Assembly (NCBI GenBank): GCA_964575975.1
Contig: CAZNTU010000319.1
Span: 1-5,526, forward strand
Source of the DNA: G963674505 sp964575975
Lineage (GTDB): Bacteria > Desulfobacterota > Desulfobacteria > Desulfobacterales > SKZT01
Direction: 5' to 3'
DNA length: 5,526 bases
The position numbers were made by a program, and so were the translations under genes. The notes below the pieces were generated by a model. That model did no database searches. It saw only the letters and a list, made by a program, of their open reading frames with translations, and had not been told where the DNA came from. Numbering within the stretch: the stretch's first letter is position 1; every line of letters begins with the position of its first letter. Below are positions 1 through 5,526 of this stretch, in pieces.

Positions 1-19
1 CCAGCACAATTTCACATTA

Positions 20-35
20 GGGGAAAAATTTCCCC
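20..35. repeat. Short inverted repeat, possible operator
   Basis: The sequence GGGGAAA-AA-TTTCCCC is a perfect inverted repeat with 7-base arms and a 2-base spacer. As RNA it could form a 6-bp stem with a 4-base loop. No U-run follows it on either strand, so it does not look like an intrinsic terminator. Its size and symmetry suit a dimeric regulator's site, but no regulator family is implied by the sequence alone. Confidence 0.3.
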
Positions 36-68
36 ACAATTCCGCGATGAACCGACATTCAAAACGCT

Positions 69-84
69 CCGCCGGCTCCGGCGG
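69..84. repeat. GC-rich inverted repeat
   Basis: CCGCCGG-CT-CCGGCGG is a second perfect inverted repeat with the same 7-2-7 geometry. As RNA it would give a very stable 6-bp stem (CCGCCG/CGGCGG) with the loop GCTC, ending about 47 bases before the first likely start codon. In GC-rich DNA such palindromes also arise by chance, so a function is only a possibility. Confidence 0.25.
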
Positions 85-131
85 CCGGACCCCCTGCGGC
101 CGGAAACGCCGACAAGTAATCGGAAATGGGT

Positions 132-1217
132 ATGATGAACATGGACGACATTCGTTTTCATCCGTTTCGCCCCAGGCGCGGACGCGCCCTCGCCAGGACT
201 GCTTTTGCCGCGCTCCTCCTCCTCGGTTTGGCGTTCGTCCTGTCGTGTCGCGGCAACGAGGCGCAAAATAACGTTTCGGCGGACAAGCAGGCGGAGAAGA
301 ATGGGGAAGACGCGGGCATCCACAAAACCTACGAGCGGGGCCCGGCGACCCTCTCTATAGACGCGGACCGCTCGGAGATCACCATTGCCGACCGGCTGCA
401 TTTGACCATCGGCCTGACCGTGGACGAAAACTACGAATGCGAACTGCCCGGCATGGGGGAAAAACTGGAGCAGTTCGGCATCGTGGACTATCATACGTCG
501 CAACCCGAGCTTGCGGGCGACAACCGGAAAAAGGTAACCCGATCGTACGTTCTGGAGCCTTTTCTTTCCGGGGAATACAAAATCCCGCCGCTCAAGGCCT
601 CGTTCTGGAAAAACGGCGAAAAGGAGACCGACCGGCACGAGGTAGAATCCGAAGAAATCGTCGTCACGGTCAAATCGCTTCTGCCCGAAAAGATGGCCGA
701 GCTGAAAATGCACGACATCGTCCCCCCCGTCGGCCTGCCCCGGTCCTTCGACGCGGGAACGGTGGCGGCCGTGGCTGCGGGAGCGCTCGCGATCCTCTCC
801 CTGGTCGGCTTTTTTATATATCGCAGGCTGAAAGCGTCAAAGCCGGCATCCGCAGTGCGCACTCCGGCGCACGAGATCGCCTACGACGAGCTTTCGAGCC
901 TGGTTTCCCAGGACCTGATCGAAAAGGGCGAGATCAAGCGATTCTACCAGGGAATATCCGATATCCTTCGAAGATATATAGAAAACCGGTTCGGCCTGGC
1001 CGCGCCGGAGCAGACCACGGAAGAGTTCTTGAACAGCCTGAAAAGCAGCACGGGCGTCATCGCGCAATACAAGTCGCTGTTGCAGAACTTTCTGGCAGGG
1101 TGCGACCTGGTCAAGTTCGCCGAGCATCGGCCCTCCGCCGAGGATATCCAGTTGATGTTCGATTCGTGCAAGGCATTTATCGCGGGAACCGAAGAAAAAG
1201 AGGAACAGAAAGAGTAG
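132..1217 (+). CDS. BatD-like membrane protein with DUF4381-like tail (first gene of the Bat operon)
   Basis: This is a 361-residue protein if it starts at ATG 132. That start is preferred because GGA at 122-124 lies 7 bases upstream; ATGs at 126, 135 and 141 are in frame and possible. Residues 20-38 form a hydrophobic signal or anchor ending FVLS-Cys39, a near-lipobox in which Leu at -2 is atypical. Residues about 72-182 look like the beta-sandwich of BatD: a TLSIDADRSEITIADRLHL opening strand pair and a GEYKIPPL element (Ile151-Leu154). Residues 209-230 are a transmembrane helix followed by RRLK, so the tail is predicted to be cytoplasmic. The tail contains FYQGISDILRRYIENRFG and then TTEEFL (271-300), a pattern shared by DUF4381-type proteins and by the C-terminal tails of many BatD proteins. 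I read it as a short BatD paralogue that anchors the complex. No catalytic residues are apparent. The stop lies 3 bases before batA. The family label is from memory; the architecture is seen directly. Confidence 0.9.
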   Translation: MMNMDDIRFHPFRPRRGRALARTAFAALLLLGLAFVLSCRGNEAQNNVSADKQAEKNGEDAGIHKTYERGPATLSIDADRSEITIADRLHLTIGLTVDENYECELPGMGEKLEQFGIVDYHTSQPELAGDNRKKVTRSYVLEPFLSGEYKIPPLKASFWKNGEKETDRHEVESEEIVVTVKSLLPEKMAELKMHDIVPPVGLPRSFDAGTVAAVAAGALAILSLVGFFIYRRLKASKPASAVRTPAHEIAYDELSSLVSQDLIEKGEIKRFYQGISDILRRYIENRFGLAAPEQTTEEFLNSLKSSTGVIAQYKSLLQNFLAGCDLVKFAEHRPSAEDIQLMFDSCKAFIAGTEEKEEQKE

Positions 1218-1220
1218 CGT

Positions 1221-2279
1221 ATGCATTTCGAATCACCATGGGCGTTTTTGATTTTGCTGCTGATACCCGTCTTTCTGTGGTTGCGGCGCGTTATGGCAGG
1301 CAGGGGTGCGTTGCGGTTTTCCACCGTCGGGAACGCGGCCAAGGCTGGCAAATCCATACGGCAAACGCTGGCCCCGCTTGCGACGGCGCTGCAAATCCTC
1401 GCCATCGTCTGCCTGGTTGTCGCGTTGGCCAGACCCCAGACCGGCCGCGAGAAGATTCGCGACATCAGCAAGGGAATCGCCATCCAGATGGTCGTGGACC
1501 GCTCCGGAAGCATGGGCGCGGAGATGGAGTACAAAGGGCGGAATATGAACCGGCTGGAAGTCGTCAAGGAGGTGTTCCAGAATTTCGCCCTGGGCGACGG
1601 CGACGATCTGGCCGGAAGGCCCAACGACCTGATCGGCATGATTTCCTTCGCTCGCTACGCGGACACCATTTGCCCGTTGACCCTTGCCCACGGCGCCCTG
1701 CCCCAGTTTATCGAGGGCGTGAAGCTGGTGCAACGCCGTGACGAGGACGGGACCAACATCGGCGACGCGCTGGCCTTGGCCGCCGCTCGTTTGCAAACCG
1801 CCGACGAGACGCTCGCCAAGCAAAATCCGGGAGTCGAAAAGCCCTATGAAATCAAGAGCAAGGTGATCATCCTTTTATCCGACGGAGAAAACAATTGCGG
1901 CAAGCGCGACCCGCTCCAGGCCGCCGAACTGGCGAAGAAATGGGGGATCAAGGTCTACACCATCGCCATCGGCGGCGGCGATGCCGTGCAATCCATCCGT
2001 ACGCCGTTCGGCGTCTACAAGATCCCCATGGAAAGACCCGTCGATACGTCGGCGCTCCAGGCGATCGCGAAAACGACCGGCGGTTTTTTCCGCAAGGCCG
2101 ACGACGCCGAGTCGTTGCAATCGATTTACGAGGACATCGACAAAATGGAAAAAAGCGAGGTCGAATCCGTGCGGTTCGTGGACTATAAAGAAACGTTCGT
2201 CCCGTTCGCCCTGGCGGCGGTTCTCTTCATGACGGGCTCCATCGTGTTGAACAACACCGTATTCAGGAAGGTGCCATGA
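1221..2279 (+). CDS. batA: BatA-type VWA-domain membrane protein
   Basis: The protein has 352 residues and starts at ATG 1221, with purine-rich AGAAAGAG at 1207-1214 as ribosome site, 3 bases after the previous stop. It has an N-terminal helix (about 6-22), a basic loop (RRVMAGR onward), a second helix (53-70), a VWA domain (about 88-300) and a C-terminal helix (about 326-343). By the positive-inside rule the VWA domain is periplasmic. The metal-ion-dependent adhesion site (MIDAS) is complete: Asp93-x-Ser95-x-Ser97 in DRSGSM, Thr178 in DGTNIGDAL, and Asp221 in LLSDGEN. It should therefore bind a divalent metal and a protein ligand. Between the first MIDAS segment and the DLIGMISFARYADT strand there is an acidic glycine-rich loop, GDGDDLAGRPND (125-136), longer than in short BatA forms. 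Its stop overlaps the batB start as ATGA, suggesting coupled translation and linked amounts. BatA is the standard name for the first of two VWA genes in this order; the assignment is firm at family level. Confidence 0.95.
   Translation: MHFESPWAFLILLLIPVFLWLRRVMAGRGALRFSTVGNAAKAGKSIRQTLAPLATALQILAIVCLVVALARPQTGREKIRDISKGIAIQMVVDRSGSMGAEMEYKGRNMNRLEVVKEVFQNFALGDGDDLAGRPNDLIGMISFARYADTICPLTLAHGALPQFIEGVKLVQRRDEDGTNIGDALALAAARLQTADETLAKQNPGVEKPYEIKSKVIILLSDGENNCGKRDPLQAAELAKKWGIKVYTIAIGGGDAVQSIRTPFGVYKIPMERPVDTSALQAIAKTTGGFFRKADDAESLQSIYEDIDKMEKSEVESVRFVDYKETFVPFALAAVLFMTGSIVLNNTVFRKVP
2265..2271 (+). promoter_or_regulatory. Ribosome binding site of batB inside the batA end
   Basis: AGGAAGG sits 4 bases before ATG 2276, inside the last codons of batA, whose TGA (2277-2279) overlaps the new start. 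The strong site supports this start over the internal Met11. Confidence 0.65.
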
Positions 2280-3307
2280 GCGGCGTGAAACTGCAAAACA
2301 TCGACATGCTTTATTTGCTGTGGCTTATGCCCCTGTTGATCGGCGTGTACGTTTACGCCTGGCGGCAACGGAGAAAGGCGCTGGCCGTTTTCGTCGACGC
2401 CTGCCTCCACCACCGGTTGAACACATCGATCAGCTATGTTAAAAGGGCGTGGAAAGCCGTTCTTTCCATCGCCGCCGTCGTTTTTATCGTTTTCGCCACG
2501 ACCCGGCCCAGCTGGAACCCCCGGCCGGAAACCATCGAACGCAGCGGCCGGGATGTGGTGTTTCTTCTGGACGTGTCCAAAAGCATGCTGGCCGAAGACT
2601 TGGTCCCCAACCGGCTGGAACGGGCGAAACTGGCGATCGGGGATTGCATCGACCGGCTGGAGGGCGACCGCGTGGCCATTGTCGTGTTCTCCGGAACCTC
2701 TGCGGTCAAGTGCCCCCTCACCCTGGACTACGGTTTTTTCCGGATGATGCTCGACACGATTTCCACCGACAGCATCGCGCGGGGCGGCACCATGATCGGG
2801 GACGCGGTCCGGAAAGTCATGGACGAAGTGTTCGACGACCAGGACAAGGAGTTCAAGGATATCGTTCTGATCACAGACGGGGAAGATCACGACAGCTTTC
2901 CGGTCGAAGCGGCCAAGAAAGCCGGGGAAAAGGGAATCCGGCTGATCGCCATCGGACTGGGCGACGAAAACGAAGGCAAGCGCATCCCGGTCACCAACGA
3001 GAAAGGGGAAAAGACGTTCTTGCAGTATGAAGGTCGGGAAATATGGTCGAAGCTGGACGCCGACACGTTGAGAAAGATGGTGAACGCGACCCCCGGCGGC
3101 AAATACCTGAACGTGGCCACCGGAACCATCGATCTGGGCAATGTATACGTCACCTTGATCAAAAGCGCCGATAAGAGGAAACTGGAATCGGAAACCATCA
3201 AGCGATACGAGGAAAAATTCCAGATCTTCATCGCGGTGGCGCTCGTTCTTCTCTTTATTGAAATGCTGGTCAACGAAAGAAAACAGAGGCAGGCCAAACA
3301 TGCGTAA
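2276..3307 (+). CDS. batB: BatB-type VWA-domain membrane protein
   Basis: The protein has 343 residues and begins on the last bases of batA. It repeats the BatA plan: helix 11-29, basic cytoplasmic loop (RQRRK and following), helix 61-76, periplasmic VWA domain (about 92-300), and helix 317-332 with a short basic tail (NERKQRQAKHA). The MIDAS site is complete: Asp99-x-Ser101-x-Ser103 in LLDVSKSM, Thr172 in ARGGTMIGDAV, and Asp201 in LITDGEDHD. The segments AEDLVPNRLERAK and DRVAIVVFSGTSAVKCPLT match the usual BatA/BatB consensus closely, without the long acidic loop seen in BatA. The two VWA proteins probably pair and bind partners through metal-bridged contacts, but no interaction can be read from sequence. 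The last 8 bases overlap the start of batC. Confidence 0.95.
   Translation: MSGVKLQNIDMLYLLWLMPLLIGVYVYAWRQRRKALAVFVDACLHHRLNTSISYVKRAWKAVLSIAAVVFIVFATTRPSWNPRPETIERSGRDVVFLLDVSKSMLAEDLVPNRLERAKLAIGDCIDRLEGDRVAIVVFSGTSAVKCPLTLDYGFFRMMLDTISTDSIARGGTMIGDAVRKVMDEVFDDQDKEFKDIVLITDGEDHDSFPVEAAKKAGEKGIRLIAIGLGDENEGKRIPVTNEKGEKTFLQYEGREIWSKLDADTLRKMVNATPGGKYLNVATGTIDLGNVYVTLIKSADKRKLESETIKRYEEKFQIFIAVALVLLFIEMLVNERKQRQAKHA
3286..3293 (+). promoter_or_regulatory. Ribosome binding site that decides the batC start
   Basis: GAGGCAGG lies within the end of batB, with its AGG 6 bases before ATG 3300. It favours this start over an in-frame ATG at 3258, which would put 14 polar residues (KCWSTKENRGRPN) in front of a well-formed signal peptide. 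Confidence 0.6.
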
Positions 3308-4514
3308 ACGGACAGCGGTCTTTTTAATGATCGCGAGCATTGCGCTCGTTTCCGGGACGGCCTTCGCCGAATCCGCGCGAAGCCTCGTGGAGAAAGGCAA
3401 TGTCGCGTTCGCGAGCGGGAATTACGACCAGGCTTTGGAAGCCTACGAGAAAGCGGCGGTCGAGATGCCGGAATCGGCCCGAATTTATTTCAACAAAGGG
3501 ACCGCTTATTATCGGAAGGACGATTTCGCCAAGGCCGAACAAGCGTTCGAGCAAGCGGCCCTGAAGAGCAAGACTGCCGATCTGGAGGCCAAGAGCCGGT
3601 TCAATTTGGGACTTTGCTCTTTTCGAGAAGCCGAACGGCAAAAGGACGGCGATCCGGGCAAGGCGCTCGAAGCCTGCGAGACCAGCATCCGGCATTTCCA
3701 TGACGCGCTGGAGCTGCAACCCGATTTCAAGGAGGCCGCCGAAAACATCGAGGTGGCCCGTTTGACTATGAAGTCGATCCTCGACGCCATAGAAAAGCAA
3801 AAGCAAGAGGCGCGGAAACAACAGGAGGCCATGCAAAAGACCGCCGATGAAATCAAACAATTGATCGACGAACAGCAGGCCCTGCTGGATCGAAACGAGA
3901 ACCTTTCAAAGAAAAAGGACCAGGAAGGGGATTCCCCGAGTCTCGGGACCGAAACATCAAAACTGGCGGGAGACCAGAAGGACCTCGCCCGACGGACCTC
4001 CGACGCGGCGGAAAAGCTGCCGGCGCCGCCGCCCTCTCCGAATGGGGCGAACCAACCGAATCAGGCCGCGCCCGATCCCGTGAAAAACCACCTGGAAAAT
4101 GCCGCTTCCGAACAAAACGTCGCTTCGGAAAAACTGGAAAACAGCCAGGCGGAACCCGCACGAGACAACCAGCAAAAGGCGCTGGAAGAGTTGAAAGAGG
4201 CCCTGGCCTCGCTCGAAAAGGGCAAGGACGCGCAACAAAACCAGCAGGGAAACCAGGACGACAAACAGGAAGGCCAACAAGCCCAAAAACCCGGAAACAA
4301 GGACGAGAAGGAAAAGGAGGAACGGAAGGAGGACGGGGCGAGCGGCGAAAACGGCCAGCAACAGGATCGAAAAGGGAACGAGGACGAACAGCAGGCCCAA
4401 ATGGCGCAAATGCCCGACAATCCGCAACAGATTCTGGAAGAGGAAAGGAACAACAGGAACCAGCGCAACCTCGGCCGAACCGGCGGATACAGCGAGGTGG
4501 ACAAGGACTGGTAG
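3300..4514 (+). CDS. batC: BatC-type periplasmic TPR protein with long polar low-complexity region
   Basis: The protein has 404 residues. It opens with a typical Sec signal peptide: RKR, a hydrophobic core, and a predicted cut after AFA (residue 23). Two clear TPR repeats follow (about 26-59, KGNVAFASGNYDQALEAYEKA; 60-93, FNKGTAYYRKDDFAKAEQAFEQA) and a third, looser one (about 97-142) carries an insertion. Residues about 155-208 look like a charged coiled coil. A proline stretch (241-247) leads into about 120 residues dominated by Q, E, K, N, D and A, probably disordered. The C-terminus returns to order with GGYSEVDKDW (395-404), the conserved ending of BatC proteins. The TPRs presumably dock the BatA/BatB VWA domains or BatD; this is inferred from the operon, not shown here. 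The gene ends 2 bases before batD. The signal peptide, TPRs and the VDKDW end make the family call firm. Confidence 0.93.
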   Translation: MRKRTAVFLMIASIALVSGTAFAESARSLVEKGNVAFASGNYDQALEAYEKAAVEMPESARIYFNKGTAYYRKDDFAKAEQAFEQAALKSKTADLEAKSRFNLGLCSFREAERQKDGDPGKALEACETSIRHFHDALELQPDFKEAAENIEVARLTMKSILDAIEKQKQEARKQQEAMQKTADEIKQLIDEQQALLDRNENLSKKKDQEGDSPSLGTETSKLAGDQKDLARRTSDAAEKLPAPPPSPNGANQPNQAAPDPVKNHLENAASEQNVASEKLENSQAEPARDNQQKALEELKEALASLEKGKDAQQNQQGNQDDKQEGQQAQKPGNKDEKEKEERKEDGASGENGQQQDRKGNEDEQQAQMAQMPDNPQQILEEERNNRNQRNLGRTGGYSEVDKDW

Positions 4515-4516
4515 CA

Positions 4517-5526
4517 ATGAAAACACGACGAAACACAGCCGCTCTTCTTTTCGTGTCGATGCTCGTTCTCTTCGGTTGGCGACCCGCTTCGGCGGAACCC
4601 TTGCGGGCGAACGCGGCGGTCGAAAAGGACACGGTGTTCATGGGGGAACCGTTCATTTTCCAGGTCCAGGTTTCCGGAAGCGAGCATCCCGAAAAACCCG
4701 ACATGTCCGGCGTTTCGGATTTCACGGTCGAGTATCGGGGCGGACAGCAGAACAGCAGTTCCTCCATCATGATCGTCAACGGCCAAATGACCCGCGACAT
4801 CCGAAAAGGCTACGTGTTTTCCTACCAGCTCTCGCCGAAACGAACCGGGACGCTTGTCATCCCTCCGATCACAGTCCATGACGGTCAAGACGAGGCTTGG
4901 ACGTCGGCAGTGGAGATCCGGGTGCAAAAGCCGGCTGAAAGCGACGATTTCAAATTGCGGCTGAATCTCTCCAAAAGCCATTGCTACGTGGGAGAGCCTG
5001 TCTCCCTGACCGTTACCTGGTATCTGAGCGAGAATGTACGGGGCTTCGACATGAGCTTGCCGATCCTCGACGATACGGACGACTTCTATTTTGCCGATCC
5101 GGAGGTGAATACCGCTTCGGGCGGCAAGTTCTACCGGATTCCGCTCTCGGGCGGCGAGGCGATCGCGAAAAAGGGGCAGGAACGACTGGAAGGAAAAGAC
5201 TACGCCACCATTTCCTTTTCAAAAATACTGATCCCCAAGAAATCCGGACACGTATCGATTCAGCCGGCCACGGTGGTTTGCGAGGTGCTGTCCGGTTACA
5301 GACAGCGACGCAATCCGTTCGGCGACGACTTTTTCTCGGATTTTTTCAACGACGACTTTTTCGGCGGCCGCCAGGGAATTTACCGCAAGGTGGCCGTGCC
5401 CTCGAACGAACTGGAGCTGACGGTCTCCGAGGTGCCGGAGGAAGGCAAGCCCGCGAACTTCGCTGGCCACGTGGGAGAATACGTCATCGAGACAGAGGCG
5501 TCTCCGACGGATGTCAGCGTCGGCGA
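4517..5526 (+). CDS. batD: BatD protein, N-terminal part (cut by window edge)
   Basis: The frame is open from ATG 4517 to the right edge, giving 336 complete codons of a protein that in this family usually runs to about 550-650 residues. AAGGA at 4503-4507 lies 9 bases before the start. A Sec signal peptide ends at PASA (residue 26). The first beta-sandwich (about 29-138) has the family's signs: a VEKDTVFMGEPFIFQVQVSG opening, a Ser-rich run QQNSSSSIMIVNGQ (77-90), and GTLVIPPITV (IPPI at 115-118). A second domain begins near 144 with LSKSHCYVGEPVSLTVTWY. An aromatic-acidic segment, NPFGDDFFSDFFNDDFFGG (266-284), follows. Residues 306-320 (VPEEGKPANFAGHVG) match the BatD motif before the next Ig-like domain. 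The protein is expected to have a transmembrane helix and cytoplasmic tail beyond the window. It probably acts as a periplasmic binding or scaffold subunit; no enzyme motif is seen. Confidence 0.94.
   Translation, partial: MKTRRNTAALLFVSMLVLFGWRPASAEPLRANAAVEKDTVFMGEPFIFQVQVSGSEHPEKPDMSGVSDFTVEYRGGQQNSSSSIMIVNGQMTRDIRKGYVFSYQLSPKRTGTLVIPPITVHDGQDEAWTSAVEIRVQKPAESDDFKLRLNLSKSHCYVGEPVSLTVTWYLSENVRGFDMSLPILDDTDDFYFADPEVNTASGGKFYRIPLSGGEAIAKKGQERLEGKDYATISFSKILIPKKSGHVSIQPATVVCEVLSGYRQRRNPFGDDFFSDFFNDDFFGGRQGIYRKVAVPSNELELTVSEVPEEGKPANFAGHVGEYVIETEASPTDVSVG
5323..5362 (+). repeat. 27-base-period direct repeat within batD (DDFF motif)
   Basis: CGACGACTTTTTC occurs exactly at 5323-5335 and at 5350-5362, one 9-codon period apart, with a related GGATTTTTTC between them. 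The repeats encode DDFF twice, with DFF between. This is most easily explained by the protein motif reusing the same codons. A small ancestral duplication is also possible. Confidence 0.6.

Larger units (their letters stand above)
1..125 (+). other. Leader region or tail of an upstream gene, with two short inverted repeats
   Basis: No gene can be assigned with confidence here. Frame 1 is open from the left edge to a TGA at 133-135, which overlaps the ATG at 132 as ATGA. It could therefore be the last 44 codons of an upstream gene coupled to the next one; its end would be Arg/Pro-rich and basic. I do not recognise that peptide, and the first 45 bases are AT-richer than the coding DNA around them, so an intergenic leader is equally possible. 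In a third frame a TAG at 18-20 could instead end an upstream gene. In related operons that neighbour is usually a DUF58 protein. The stretch carries two 7-2-7 inverted repeats (20-35 and 69-84) and a 9-base direct repeat, GCGGCCGGA, at 81-89 and 97-105. I see no convincing -35/-10 promoter pair. Confidence 0.35.

Noticed and set aside
20..35. Intrinsic terminator of an upstream gene
   Set aside because: The inverted repeat lacks a following U-run on either strand and its stem is half A/T.
47..271. A 74-codon + strand open frame at the left edge
   Set aside because: It overlaps the signal-peptide region of the first gene out of frame, and the peptide is Arg/Pro-rich without features.
437..1741. 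A 434-codon open frame on the + strand across the first gene and the start of batA
   Set aside because: It is an out-of-frame reading of two well-supported genes. The product is Arg/Gly/Pro-rich with no domain, as expected from the shifted frame of GC-rich coding DNA.
3258..3299. Upstream in-frame ATG for batC
   Set aside because: Starting there would add 14 polar residues ahead of a complete Sec signal peptide and lengthen the overlap with batB. ATG 3300 has a well-placed ribosome site.
2183..3400. A 405-codon open frame on the minus strand opposite batB
   Set aside because: It lies almost wholly antisense to batB, which has complete VWA motifs. Its His/Asp/Phe-rich, domain-free product is typical of an antisense shadow.
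3935..3947. Inverted repeat CCCGAG-T-CTCGGG
   Set aside because: It lies inside the batC coding region with a 1-base spacer and no U-run. It is most likely chance in this base composition and is not a terminator.
3853..4981. Long minus-strand open frames opposite the end of batC and start of batD
   Set aside because: They mirror the purine-rich low-complexity codons of batC, giving Ser/Phe/Leu/Pro/Arg-rich products. They have no recognisable domain and span a real gene boundary.

Overview
The window is the core of a Bat ("Bacteroides aerotolerance"-type) operon, read entirely on the + strand. It holds four complete genes and the first part of a fifth. They are packed head to tail with gaps of 2-3 bases or short stop/start overlaps, so almost every base from about 130 to the right edge is coding. 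No RNA gene, mobile element, CRISPR array or convincing terminator is visible.

Layout: positions 1-125 are a short leader, possibly including the tail of an upstream gene, with two compact inverted repeats. Next is a membrane protein with a BatD-like periplasmic domain, one transmembrane helix and a cytoplasmic tail (132-1217). It is followed by a BatA-type von Willebrand A (VWA) protein (1221-2279), a BatB-type VWA protein (2276-3307), a BatC-type TPR protein with a long polar low-complexity region (3300-4514), and the N-terminal 336 codons of a BatD protein (4517 to the window end, cut by the edge).

How the parts may work together (family knowledge plus inference): both VWA proteins have the N-out, three-helix pattern that puts an intact MIDAS metal site in the periplasm. 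BatC and BatD carry Sec signal peptides, so they enter the same compartment. The first protein places a BatD-like sandwich in the periplasm and an FY..IS.ILRRYIE tail in the cytoplasm. In related operons a MoxR-type AAA+ ATPase gene and a DUF58 gene lie just upstream; neither is in this window. The set looks like an envelope complex linking a cytoplasmic ATPase to periplasmic protein-binding modules. Its molecular task is poorly established in the literature; aerotolerance and stress or envelope integrity have been proposed.

Organism: the signal peptides, multi-protein periplasmic system and moderately high GC indicate a Gram-negative bacterium. The gene order, with a short BatD-like protein before batA, and the long-loop form of BatA fit Desulfobacterota (old Deltaproteobacteria) or a PVC-group lineage. 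This is a guess from memory, not a computed placement. No unprecedented system is evident. The most unusual parts are the BatD-like protein at the front of the operon, the BatC low-complexity tail, and the structured leader.
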